64,000 nt of DNA from Xanthocytophaga flava (GTDB lineage: Bacteria > Bacteroidota > Bacteroidia > Cytophagales > 172606-1), in assembly GCA_030068525.1 (NCBI GenBank), contig JASJOS010000005.1, positions 434,001 through 498,000 on the forward strand, given 5' to 3'. Shown piece by piece: positions 55,201-63,007 of this stretch; the first letter of the stretch is position 1, and every line of letters starts with the position of its first letter. The position numbers and the translations under genes are program-made. The notes under the pieces were generated by a model that had not been told where the DNA came from, searched no databases, and saw only the letters and a program-made list of their open reading frames with translations.

Positions 55201-55916
55201 CCTCTTACGGCTACTTCCTGAGTCAGATAGCCGATATAGGAGAATACCAGCACAGCGGTTTCATCCGGAACGCTCAACTGAAACCCACCATCTGCATCCG
55301 TAACTGTTCCCTGAGTAGACCCTTTGATAGTGACGCTAACCCCAGGTAAGCTTTCTCCTGCAGTAGAGGTTACTTTTCCTTTTATGGGAATAGCCATTTC
55401 CTGGAGAGTCTGTTGGATGCTGCTGATTTGTATACCCGTATTTCCGGAAGCGGATACCAATAGAGGAGACTCCAGAGCTGTTTTGCCGGTTATTTTTCGG
55501 ATGGCACCTTTTTGATCTATCTTTTCATAAATCACAAAGTCTTTGCCTTCCAGTCTTTCGAAGGTCAGATGCAGAGGAGATAATATCTTTCTGAGTCTGT
55601 CTTCAACAGACGAGGCCGAACGCTGTAATAGTTTACCATCAACCATTTTGTCCTTCAGCAAGCCTACATTGTAGCTAATATCTATCTGATATTTTGCTTC
55701 AATGTCGTTGAGTACGTCTATCAGGGGAATCATTTTTTGCTGATCCAAGCTGGTTTCAGACATAGCTTCATTGACAAGTGCAATTGTCTGCGAACTAACT
55801 CGTATGGCAGGAGTTGTAGTTAAAAGCAATACAACTCCAAAATATCGTATAACTTGTCGCATAAGTTGTATAGAAATTAGAGGAATAGAGAATAGATTAG
55901 TTACTATATTATTCAT
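52245..55916 (-). CDS. SusC/RagA TonB-dependent transporter with N-terminal signalling domain
   Basis: 1223 residues from the ATG at 55916, which overlaps the fecR stop (ATGAATAA), so the two are translationally coupled; the frame is open further upstream. A signal peptide near 20-45 is followed by an STN domain (about 60-135), a carboxypeptidase-regulatory-like domain (about 180-255), a plug with VVVGYGTQKKRDVIGS and IRGVGSINSSTDPLWIIDGMPV, and a 22-strand barrel ending in FILGLSARF. The STN domain marks it as a transducer: substrate import signals through FecR to the sigma factor. The imported compound is not identifiable. Confidence 0.95.
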   Translation of the reverse strand: MNNIVTNLFSIPLISIQLMRQVIRYFGVVLLLTTTPAIRVSSQTIALVNEAMSETSLDQQKMIPLIDVLNDIEAKYQIDISYNVGLLKDKMVDGKLLQRSASSVEDRLRKILSPLHLTFERLEGKDFVIYEKIDQKGAIRKITGKTALESPLLVSASGNTGIQISSIQQTLQEMAIPIKGKVTSTAGESLPGVSVTIKGSTQGTVTDADGGFQLSVPDETAVLVFSYIGYLTQEVAVRGNSNWTIALAEDVKSLGEVVVVGYGTQKKRDVIGSIATVNGDDIKLKSTASFDSGLQGMAAGVSVQTNSGVPGSPTVIKIRGVGSINSSTDPLWIIDGMPVYSSPGGLGRSDGTTGQSPMSLINPNDIENIQILKDAAATAIYGSRASNGVIIVTTKTGKKGQGNTTFNYSTGFSTLTRTPQDIGYANTSQWFQIMDEMYKNSGKTFTMNDYYRNSPYAFTQLTREQAMAINTNWYDELFQTGRFSDYNLSSSRGFDKGSFYLSGNYREDKGVQNNNSLKRISLRTNIDFSPIDNFTIGAKLSFAYTNNNRMQNTSYRGGSSPNGGLNSITTTALPWFPVRELDNPNRYFNAYSGSNPAAFADLANLKDNLEQYRALGGFFLNYQLPFIKGLSVRSEVSVDLIQSNNIFWQSRDIRLDGSQKPSSYGYEEAITYRSVNYNVYGTYDKVFGLHSLNIVAGTEAQRSSQYSRSLSGQGLIGKYQEIGSPTSMLSMWGGMNGERYLLAYFGRANYKYKDRYLVGLSARRDGTSAFTPKYRWGTFLALSAGWILSEENFMSFLGGNTFLKLRGSYGETGNQNVVGGLDVINYNSTFKYGSNDILGVNGTMPINIPVGNLTWETTQSGDIGIDYGLLNNRINGSVAYYHRYIKGMLLPSPVPASSGVTPPGSFPGNVYDESSNTVWSNIGDMLNAGWEFEVHSTNIDKGGFRWTTDFNISFNKNTIKKLTPEADKTGKGIINGATVSRKGHKRQEWYVADYAGVDPATGVPMIYVVDKSLYESTGETKRLKNEVGQDSLTYGTKTNIANNKFYQNGKSADPTYYGGITNTFQYKGFDLSFMFSFSGGNYILDYDRQMATVPGETKTFLTDIINNSWRQPGDQAKYPQLRYGNTYIINGEAVSDFGDEWQNHNREMYKGDYIRLRNVQLGYTLPASVVKTIHMQGLRVYVSGSNLWTSTKYPGFDPEGAGYVYTATIPQLKTFILGLSARF

Positions 55917-56949
55917 GTGTGGATTTTTCCAGTAGTATTTCTCCGGTAGGCTGTCGAACAATATTCAGCCGAAATGCCTTAGATAATTTCAACAGCAGCA
56001 GATCTGTTCTGTTTGCTGAGACAGAACCTGAAAATTGAAGTGATGCCATTGACGTGTCTTGCAAAGTTAGTTTTATTCCCTGCGTATCAGCTAAAATCTC
56101 TGCAATTTCAGCGAGTGTAGTTGCATTAAAAACCAATCTGCTCTGAGTCCAGGAACTGTAGGTATCAGGATTTACTGTTTTTTTCATGATCTTTTTCTCA
56201 CTTTCTTTACACTCAACCAGGTCTCCGGGTACCATCTGAATAGGAGGATCTTGTTTATGTTCTGATAAGGTCAGTGTCACTTTTCCTGTATTGAGAATCA
56301 CACGTGTCTTTTTATGGCGGGTATTTACATTAAAGGTTGTACCCAGCACTTCTACATTCAGTTGTTTGGTGTGCACAATGAAACGTGCCTTAGATGCTGT
56401 TCTTTTTACATGGAAGAAGGCTTCTCCATCCAGCCATACTTCCCGTATCTGATCAGTTTGCAGGGAAGGATTAAACCGGATAACGGAGTTTGCATTCAAT
56501 GTTACCTGCGATCCATCTGGCAACAAAACAGCTTTCACCTGGCCATTTTGGGTAAGATATGAAACCTCTTGTTGCTGGCTGTACCAGTAGTAAAGTCCAC
56601 CTCCGATAGGTAAAACCAATAAGAGGATACTTGCAGCAATTTTGAATACCTGTGTACGGAAGATAGTTGTTGTGCTTGTCTCCCTCTCCAGTATCTCTTC
56701 TTCAAATGCCTGGTCTGAGATTACCTGCCACATGGACTGCACTTCTTTCTGGTCAGGAAATGTCTCTTCAAAGTCAACCGAAAAGACCAGTTGTCTGGCT
56801 TGAACTATCGTATCTTTCTTGTCCGGATACTGTTCAAGCCAGCTGGTCCAAAACTCGCTGGTTGAAGAATCCGCAGAAGATTTTACCCACTGAATGAAAT
56901 AGTCATCCATAGCAAAGTCTTCTGCACTGAAATCGGAATAATCCGTCAT
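55909..56949 (-). CDS. FecR-family anti-sigma factor
   Basis: 346 residues. The N-terminal cytoplasmic region (about 1-85) binds the sigma factor, a transmembrane helix (IAASILLLVLPIGGGLYYWYS, about 92-112) follows, and the periplasmic part holds the FecR domain (VKAVLLPDGSQVTLNANSVIRF and GEAFFHVKRTASKARFIVHTKQLNVEVLGTTFNVNT) and the DUF4974 C-terminal domain. It passes the SusC signal to the ECF sigma factor encoded 168 bases upstream and overlaps the SusC start by eight bases. Everything fits the standard Bacteroidota system. Confidence 0.95.
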   Translation of the reverse strand: MTDYSDFSAEDFAMDDYFIQWVKSSADSSTSEFWTSWLEQYPDKKDTIVQARQLVFSVDFEETFPDQKEVQSMWQVISDQAFEEEILERETSTTTIFRTQVFKIAASILLLVLPIGGGLYYWYSQQQEVSYLTQNGQVKAVLLPDGSQVTLNANSVIRFNPSLQTDQIREVWLDGEAFFHVKRTASKARFIVHTKQLNVEVLGTTFNVNTRHKKTRVILNTGKVTLTLSEHKQDPPIQMVPGDLVECKESEKKIMKKTVNPDTYSSWTQSRLVFNATTLAEIAEILADTQGIKLTLQDTSMASLQFSGSVSANRTDLLLLKLSKAFRLNIVRQPTGEILLEKSTHE

Positions 56950-57117
56950 AGATAACGAGTGGGTTAGTGTAACGATTTTTAACCAAAAGCAGCTATCTTA
57001 TCTTTTCTACTCGAAAAAATTTAAAAATTTCTCAAAATATTTTAAAACAGGATAGAATTGTGGCTACAGAGGCTTAAGGAATCCAAAATGGACGGAGTTA
57101 TTTGAGGATAGATTTAC

Positions 57118-57741
57118 TTAGAAAGAGAGAATACAAAAGAAGAGGAGAACCTCAACAGGAAAGAATTTTCTGAGGAGTTGTAATCCCTGATACACCAGAT
57201 TGTAAACAGACTGTTCATTAACAGCCATAAGAGAGGCAATTTCACTATTGCTCAGACTATCATAATATTTCAGAAATAATGCTTCCCGCTGGCGCTGAGT
57301 CAAGTGAGTCAGAGCTTTGTTCAGGTAAACTTTTTTCTGGTCTACAGACTGGATGTCAATAAGTAAGTCCTCAGGAGAGGATACTGGATTGTAGTTATTT
57401 TCAGTTGTAAAACCGGTATCAGGCAGAAACTTAGCAGACTGCTCTATGTTCCGGATAATTTTACGACGAATACACTTGTAGAGATAATATTTGATATTCG
57501 TTGTTTCGCCTATTGTGCTATGTTTTTTCCAGAGTTCAATAAATAAATCCTGAACAGCATCCTTTACCTGCTCTCTATCCCTGGAAAGTTTCATACCGTA
57601 ATTGTACAAAGCAGAAACATACAATCTATAAATGGTAGAAAAAGCCTCCCTATCACCGCTTCTGAAGCGGTTCCATAAAGATAAATCACTTTCCTTAAGT
57701 GGTAGTATTCTATCCTTATATACATCCCTCTTATCTTTCAT
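57118..57741 (-). CDS. ECF RNA polymerase sigma factor
   Basis: 207 residues with sigma region 2 (AFSTIYRLYVSALYNYGMKLSRDREQVKDAVQDLFIELWKKH) and region 4 (LTQRQREALFLKYYDSLSNSEIASLMAVNEQSVYNLVYQGLQLLRK). This is the Bacteroidota FecI-like type (Bacteroides-1 subfamily). The gene leads the sigma-fecR-susC-susD unit, and the factor presumably recruits polymerase to the susC/susD promoter when FecR releases it. The C-terminal hydrophobic EVLLFFCILSF is unusual and short. Confidence 0.94.
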   Translation of the reverse strand: MKDKRDVYKDRILPLKESDLSLWNRFRSGDREAFSTIYRLYVSALYNYGMKLSRDREQVKDAVQDLFIELWKKHSTIGETTNIKYYLYKCIRRKIIRNIEQSAKFLPDTGFTTENNYNPVSSPEDLLIDIQSVDQKKVYLNKALTHLTQRQREALFLKYYDSLSNSEIASLMAVNEQSVYNLVYQGLQLLRKFFPVEVLLFFCILSF

Positions 57742-57850
57742 ACATCGACAGCTATTCTACTTAACTTACAAATGAAACTAAATATAGTTAAATTTTAAAT
57801 CAGGCACCGAATGTATAAAAAATAAAAACAAAATAAAATAAAGACTATAA

Positions 57851-57917
57851 AAAACCGGTAATAACATATTTAAATCTCAATAAACAGGATTTATTTATGT
57901 TATCACCGGAGGTTTTA
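57851..57917 (-). terminator. Stem-loop downstream of the HD-domain gene
   Basis: CCGGTAATAACATA (57855-57868) pairs with TATGTTATCACCGG (57896-57909), one mismatched or wobble pair, with A/T flanks. It follows the minus-strand HD gene by about 20 bases and would end its transcript. Confidence 0.72.
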
Positions 57918-57934
57918 TACTAAAATGAAGAGAT

Positions 57935-58534
57935 TTACACACCTGCCTGATGTGTAATAGCAAAAGCGATTAGTTCGTCCACTTCTCTTCCTGCCCGTTG
58001 TGCTGCATCTGCAATATCCTCTCTGGAAACCTGTGCAGCAAAGGCTTTGTCCTTGAGTCGTTTTCGTACGCCTTTGATATCCATCCCTTCATAGCCTGTG
58101 GGGCGCATCAAAGAATAGGCATGGATAAAACCTGACAACTCATCAAAGGCATAGAGCATTTTGTCCATAGTGGTTACAGGCTCCACTCCAAAAAAACGGG
58201 GTCCATGAGAGGCAATGGCATGGATAATCTCCGGATCAATGTCTCGTTTCTCCAGTTCCTCCACAATGCGTTTACAATGATCGTCAGGCCACTGATCCCA
58301 GTCGGCATCATGAAGCAAGCCAGCTGTTTCCCATTTCAGTTGTCCAATGTCATCCAGTTTTTCTACTTCCCTGGCCCATGCTTTCATCAAAGCAGCCACC
58401 TGCCGCATATGCCTTTTTAAACTCTCATTTTTTACCCAATCGTCTAGCAACTGGTTAGCATCCTGTAAGGAAATGATATTACCGGCATTGGCAGGATTGC
58501 CAAAAACTTGTCTGCCTAAATCGTGTGTAAGCAT
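57935..58534 (-). CDS. HD-domain phosphohydrolase
   Basis: 199 residues. The metal-binding histidines and aspartate appear as KRHMRQVAALMKAW, then the defining HD in AGLLHDADWDQWPDDH, then IHAIASHG and a later DKMLYAFDELSGFI. The HD superfamily removes phosphates from nucleotides or related molecules in the cytoplasm. The subgroup looks like the small HDIG-type proteins of unknown substrate. It precedes the esterase-like lipoprotein gene in reverse order (downstream of it by 41 bases), so the two are probably cotranscribed. Confidence 0.85.
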   Translation of the reverse strand: MLTHDLGRQVFGNPANAGNIISLQDANQLLDDWVKNESLKRHMRQVAALMKAWAREVEKLDDIGQLKWETAGLLHDADWDQWPDDHCKRIVEELEKRDIDPEIIHAIASHGPRFFGVEPVTTMDKMLYAFDELSGFIHAYSLMRPTGYEGMDIKGVRKRLKDKAFAAQVSREDIADAAQRAGREVDELIAFAITHQAGV

Positions 58535-58575
58535 GAATAAAATGGTGCAAATAGGTTAGGTTGAAGGGTATTTTT

Positions 58576-60321
58576 TTAGTAACGCCAGCTTTTCAGATCA
58601 GCACCTTTGGGTGCATTTTTTTCGATTAGCTTCAAAATCTTGGGGACATACATGGTATTGTAATGCAACCGTGACAGATAATTAGGTAAAGTAGGATCAC
58701 CATTCCAGCAGTGTTCAGCCCTATCTCCATATTTTACTTCACCTCCTTCTGTGAAGTTTTTTGTTTTCTTCAAAAAATCTTCAGCCAGATATACTGCATT
58801 GTTCAGATAATAGTTATCCATATCACCACAATAGATATTGATTTTGCCTGTCAGCTTGGGGCCTAACGCAGGCCAGTCTCGCTGCATGATATACGTGAGG
58901 TCATAGTTATTGCGCCAGTATTGTGCCACCGTCGTATCTATTTCGCCTGTCATTTTGTCAAAGATTCGTTTAGGATAGCCATCTTCTCCAACAGGTGAAT
59001 AAACAGCCTCCCAGATATCCCATTGTCCACCGGAACGGGTTTTGGTACCCAGTACCAGTTCCAGGTGATTCATATCGGCAATGGTTGTGGTGATATGCCC
59101 TAAGTAATTACGATACCCTGGCTTGGAGACTTTACGGAATGGTCCTTCGGTATAGTAAGCGTTTTTATCTTTGTAGATGTTAACCTGTGTATAAGCCCGA
59201 AAATCAATAGGGTCGGGGCATGCAGCAAAACATCCACCATATTGATCAGGATAAAATATCTGTGCAGCCAGAGCTTCCCAACCACCTGTTGATCCGCCAT
59301 ATAGAAACCGAGCCCAGCCTTGCCCTATTCCCCTGAACTGCTTTTCAATATAGGGAATGAGTTCATAGGTTATAGCATCTCCATACGGACCAATATTAGC
59401 TGAGTTTACAGCATAGGAATCATCATAATAAGGGTTGGCATGTTGAATTTCAATAATCAACATACGAGGGAAGTTTTTACTTGTCCATGTTTTGTAAAAG
59501 TTATGTGCTTCCTGAGCGACAATCTTTTTATAGCCATAGATATGGAAACGGTCGCTATAATCAGAGGTATCCATATCCGCAGCAGGAGGTTCCGGACTGA
59601 ATCCGTCAAAGTCGCTTGGAAAGTGGCCATGATTGATACAAAGCGGATAATGCGCTTCCGGATGTTCGTCAAATCCTTCAGGAAGTAATACGTGGGCACT
59701 CAGGTACATAGGACGTCCCCAGAATTCGGTTAGCAGCTTGCTTTGAATACGTATATGTTTGATGTATTTCGTATCCTTGGGAACAGCAATGGCAGGATTG
59801 GCTTTTGTGAGTGTGACAGCAATATTGCCATCTGTACCAATGGTTACTTTTGCAGGAATGCTGTATAAATTGCCGGGTGCAGTACGCCAGTTTTGCCCTT
59901 CTCCTCTATCCATAGGCAGCTTCAATACACGGCCATCTTTCAGTTTACATGTTTCATACTTATGCAGTAGCGCCTGCACATAATAGTCACCAGCCGTTAG
60001 CTCCGACAAGCTTTTTAGCGGGTAACCAAATACAGTGCCATCTATTGTTTTCTCTTCTCCTGCTTTCCATCCGTCTACATCTATCCCAAAAATCTGGGCA
60101 CTTCCCGGACTATCACCTACCTGATTACGAGGTTCGCCTTTAGCTGTATCCTGTGCAATCATAAGTAACAACCTGCCATCAAGGGGATCTTTGCTGAGAC
60201 TATCGCTAAATGTGATCAAAAACTGTGGCCCTTTGCTTTTAGAGGAGTTACAGGCTACCAAAAAGAATACACAGACAGTGCACCAGAGTACTGTCCGAGC
60301 AGGTAAATACATTTTCTTCAT
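58576..60321 (-). CDS. Esterase-fold (alpha/beta hydrolase) lipoprotein
   Basis: 581 residues from the ATG at 60321, with a lipoprotein signal ending in FFLVACN (Cys24). An N-terminal beta domain of about 200 residues precedes an alpha/beta hydrolase with the nucleophile elbow YGGSTGGWEA (Ser at GGSTG), acidic and histidine candidates in CGDMDNYYL and AEHCWNGDP. It resembles the exported Esterase-D-like family and could remove acyl groups from a polysaccharide. It is transcribed towards the HD gene and towards the sus locus, but the distance and lack of a shared operon make a link to SusCD speculative. Confidence 0.82.
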   Translation of the reverse strand: MKKMYLPARTVLWCTVCVFFLVACNSSKSKGPQFLITFSDSLSKDPLDGRLLLMIAQDTAKGEPRNQVGDSPGSAQIFGIDVDGWKAGEEKTIDGTVFGYPLKSLSELTAGDYYVQALLHKYETCKLKDGRVLKLPMDRGEGQNWRTAPGNLYSIPAKVTIGTDGNIAVTLTKANPAIAVPKDTKYIKHIRIQSKLLTEFWGRPMYLSAHVLLPEGFDEHPEAHYPLCINHGHFPSDFDGFSPEPPAADMDTSDYSDRFHIYGYKKIVAQEAHNFYKTWTSKNFPRMLIIEIQHANPYYDDSYAVNSANIGPYGDAITYELIPYIEKQFRGIGQGWARFLYGGSTGGWEALAAQIFYPDQYGGCFAACPDPIDFRAYTQVNIYKDKNAYYTEGPFRKVSKPGYRNYLGHITTTIADMNHLELVLGTKTRSGGQWDIWEAVYSPVGEDGYPKRIFDKMTGEIDTTVAQYWRNNYDLTYIMQRDWPALGPKLTGKINIYCGDMDNYYLNNAVYLAEDFLKKTKNFTEGGEVKYGDRAEHCWNGDPTLPNYLSRLHYNTMYVPKILKLIEKNAPKGADLKSWRY

Positions 60322-60477
60322 GTTTGGAGGTTGGTTAGGCGAATGCGGCAAAAGAAAGGTATAAAATCCAGTGAGATTTTCAAAACCACGTCTCTTCCTT
60401 CAAAAGAAAATATCTTCAACTCTTTTACAACTAAATAATTAGTTATAAATTAGATCCAACAAAATCCATTGACACCT

Positions 60478-61557
60478 ATGAAACACTTATTTGTTACATT
60501 CTGGGTATTAGCCAGTTGCTTGGCATTACAAGCACAATCGACAGACAAAGGAGTGGCTACCACACTGGAACAGATCCGACAAACCACACGTCCGGATACC
60601 ATCCTGACAATCAACCTTCAGAATAAAGACATTCGGTATGAACGTGTTGAAATGTATGATACTATCTCAAACAGGAAAGAACCTATCATTCGCTGGCAAA
60701 CAAAAGAAATAAACAATGGACTACAGGAAGTACCAGCGGAAATTGCCCGATGCCGCAATCTGAAAAGTTTACTTCTTCGCAAACATCGTATTACCTCTCT
60801 TCCTGCCTGGGTATCTGAAATGGATTCATTGCAACAACTCGATCTGAGTGGCAATCCAATCAACTACAAAAAACTTCGTTTTCGAAAGAACAAACATATC
60901 CAAAACATCAATCTGGCAGAGTGTGGATTAACACAATTACCCAGAAAGCTTCGAAGAAACAAGAGACTGGAACAGCTGGTGTGTAATAACAATGCATTTG
61001 TAAAATTTCCTAAGGTAGTCCCTACAATCAGATCGCTCCAACGGGTAGGATTCTACCACAATCAATTAAGCGAGCTACCTGCCAAACTTCGGAAGCTGCA
61101 TTCATTGAAGTATCTCGATCTGTATTACAACGAGTTTACAGAATTCCCTATGGTGCTCTGTCAGATTAAAACCCAGGAAGCCCTGGCTATTTCCTATAAC
61201 AAGATAGACAGGATTCCGGAACAGATAGGAGATCTTTCAAACCTGACGGAGATTTACCTGAGAGGGAATGTCCTCACTTCTTTACCAGAGAATCTGCAGA
61301 AACTGGATAAGGTGAGTCTTTTGTATATCAGTGAAAATGCGCTAAAAGCTATCCCCCCTGTTGTCTTTGAAATGAAAAATCTGGAAGAGCTGGATATTTC
61401 AGACAATCAAATGAGAAAGCTGGGGCCACAACTTGTTCAGCTTCCTCATTTAAAGACCTTATATGTCAAAGGTAATCCGTTCTCGTATCCTAACTACCAG
61501 GAGTTTTCTTCGTTACTGGAAAAAATGAAGGCACAGGGAGTGGAAGTACATGAGTAA
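60478..61557 (+). CDS. Exported leucine-rich-repeat protein
   Basis: 359 residues from the ATG at 60478 (a TTG nine bases upstream is in frame). The signal peptide ends at ALQAQ. From about residue 65 there are roughly eleven leucine-rich repeats of about 23 residues with LxxLxLxxNxIxxLPxxL spacing, for example LQQLDLSGNPI, LKYLDLYYNEFTEFP, LTEIYLRGNVLTSLP and LEELDISDNQMRKL. Such repeats bind proteins or glycans; the location is periplasmic or cell surface. No partner is known. It is divergent from the esterase gene and followed by a truncated repeat. Confidence 0.87.
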   Translation: MKHLFVTFWVLASCLALQAQSTDKGVATTLEQIRQTTRPDTILTINLQNKDIRYERVEMYDTISNRKEPIIRWQTKEINNGLQEVPAEIARCRNLKSLLLRKHRITSLPAWVSEMDSLQQLDLSGNPINYKKLRFRKNKHIQNINLAECGLTQLPRKLRRNKRLEQLVCNNNAFVKFPKVVPTIRSLQRVGFYHNQLSELPAKLRKLHSLKYLDLYYNEFTEFPMVLCQIKTQEALAISYNKIDRIPEQIGDLSNLTEIYLRGNVLTSLPENLQKLDKVSLLYISENALKAIPPVVFEMKNLEELDISDNQMRKLGPQLVQLPHLKTLYVKGNPFSYPNYQEFSSLLEKMKAQGVEVHE

Positions 61558-61621
61558 TCTTCACACTGTGTCTGGTTTATAGTATACAATGTATTTGTGC
61601 ATGATTTACAGTAATGCATAA

Positions 61622-61690
61622 ACATGAGTTATCCCGAATTTAGGATATGAGTAAAACCCAAGCCTATACTTTTGAAAGTGTGGGCTTGGG
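61622..61690 (+). mobile_element. Solo left end of the MITE-like repeat, copy D
   Basis: ACATGAGTTATCC at 61622-61634 and the following 56 bases match copies A and C, including the hairpin CCCAAGCCTAT/GTGGGCTTGGG. Homology stops at about 61690 and the rest of the element is missing. Confidence 0.75.
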
Positions 61691-61882
61691 AAAAGCACTC
61701 TATATCGTACTACTCAGTTTTATGTCCATACTCAGTAGCATTAGTAGGAAATCGATAGGTGTTATCAGTGAAGTTCATCTGGTACCCGTGTACTTACCTC
61801 TTCCTTTGATCTGGGCAAGTTATCCCATAGTCATCATCCGGTAGAAAAATATTTTAACTGGGATACAGAAAAAGACTTCTTT

Positions 61883-62140
61883 ATGCCTGTAGACTACCAT
61901 AAGCCTATCCCGAAAGCAGGACAGGCCAGACTAAAGGATATTATTCAAAAAGCGTTTAGCAAACTCCTCTCTACACAAGCTTCCTCTATGGAGCTTAAGA
62001 AAGTAGTCCTGGAAATTAGTGGGGAAAATGAAAGCAAGGTTAAACGCATGCTTTCTGAGGCAGTTGAGTTTGGGCATCTACGACTGGAGGGCACTCGACG
62101 CAATTCCACCTACCATCTTTGTATCCCCAAAGGCAAGTAG
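61883..62140 (+). CDS. Small protein, winged-helix-like
   Basis: 85 residues. The opening MPVDYHKPIPKAGQARLKDI is polar; the rest (FSKLLSTQASSMELKKVVLEISGENESKVKRMLSEAVEFGHLRLEGTRRNSTYHL) has the helix-helix-helix-strand pattern of a small winged helix, so it may bind DNA. It has no signal peptide. It lies at the left of the foreign-looking block, and I do not recognise a family. It could be a regulator of the genes that follow. Confidence 0.55.
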   Translation: MPVDYHKPIPKAGQARLKDIIQKAFSKLLSTQASSMELKKVVLEISGENESKVKRMLSEAVEFGHLRLEGTRRNSTYHLCIPKGK

Positions 62141-62177
62141 GGTAAATGATACTCTCTTACTGCTTAGGTCTCGCATA

Positions 62178-62243
62178 TAGTCTATAGGTTTATTTATACC
62201 CCTATATATATATATATAGGGGTATAAATAAACCTATAGACTA
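62178..62243. repeat. 66-bp perfect palindrome
   Basis: Every base from 62178 to 62210 is complementary to its partner from 62243 down to 62211, with no spacer. Outer arms contain TAGTCTATAGGTTTATTTAT, the centre is a run of alternating T and A. It ends abruptly (the next pair, A/C, does not match). It lies 131 bases upstream of the VRR-NUC start. Confidence 0.95.
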
Positions 62244-62374
62244 CCCTAAATAGGCTAATACAAACTAATATTCAATCAATGGTTAGCTAATAAAAACCAC
62301 AAACCGACTCAAAGGACCACAAATACACCAATACACACCAATAACCGAGTTTTCACCTACACAATTATACCCAA

Positions 62375-62872
62375 ATGCTACCTCATATTTCCATACAACC
62401 ATCCGAAACCCGTATACAAGCCTTATGCATTCAATGGCACTGGAATACTTTCCCTGCTTACAGAGGTCTGCTACATACCCATAACAACAACAGTCACAAT
62501 GCGATCAAAGGCGCTCTAAACAAAGCTTTAGGGATAGTGAAAGGGGTATCTGACCTGGAATACTTCTTTGCAGGCAAAAGCTACTTTATCGAACTTAAGA
62601 ACTTAGTAGGCTATCAAACCCTTGAACAAAAGCAGTTTCAGAAACTGGTACAATCACAGGGAGGTTCCTACCAGATTGTACGCAGTCTGGAAGAGTTTCA
62701 GCACCTGATTGAACGTATTCATACCCAATGCAATCATCCAGTAAGCAGTCATCAGGCAACCTGTATACAGGTTATTTCGGAAACCAACCGTAACTCCGGT
62801 TGCAATGATAACTCTTGCTTACCCCTAACCTGTATACACGTTAAGCAGGAAAGCGACCGTAATTCCGGTTAG
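62375..62872 (+). CDS. VRR-NUC domain nuclease
   Basis: 165 residues. The domain spans about 10-110: NKALGIVKGVSDLEYFFAGKSYFIELKN, then QKQFQKLVQSQGGSYQIVRSLEEF. The catalytic pattern (GVxD, then IELK, then Q) is that of VRR-NUC, a PD-(D/E)xK-type fold found in phages, mobile elements and FAN1. It probably cleaves branched or structured DNA. The tail from about 125 onward (TCIQVISETNRNSGC and SDRNSG) is encoded by the DNA repeats at 62758-62872, so it is repeat-derived rather than domain sequence. Confidence 0.85.
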   Translation: MLPHISIQPSETRIQALCIQWHWNTFPAYRGLLHTHNNNSHNAIKGALNKALGIVKGVSDLEYFFAGKSYFIELKNLVGYQTLEQKQFQKLVQSQGGSYQIVRSLEEFQHLIERIHTQCNHPVSSHQATCIQVISETNRNSGCNDNSCLPLTCIHVKQESDRNSG

Positions 62873-62954
62873 GTTTTTATACAACCGGAGTTGCAGTTGT
62901 TTCTCTGAGTAACTGTAACTCCGGTTGCTCTTTTCGATAACTGGCATACAGGTT
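62758..62954. repeat. Iteron-like repeats over the end of the VRR-NUC gene
   Basis: Two families alternate. CCTGTATACAGG type: perfect palindrome at 62758-62773, variant at 62827-62842, partial at 62943-62954. CCGTAACTCCGGTT type: 62786-62803, 62855-62872, reversed at 62882-62899, and 62911-62928. The reversed copy and the last copy form a 17-bp hairpin followed by GCTCTTTT, a likely terminator. Confidence 0.78.
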
Positions 62955-63007
62955 AAAAACCTTTCAAACCCTACGAATCCTACAAACGCTACTAACCTTT
63001 GATCACA

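Noticed and set aside
61647..61844. 65-codon frame starting in repeat copy D
   Set aside because: The first part is the repeat hairpin, and the rest has no recognisable features; an N-terminus made of repeat sequence is not credible.
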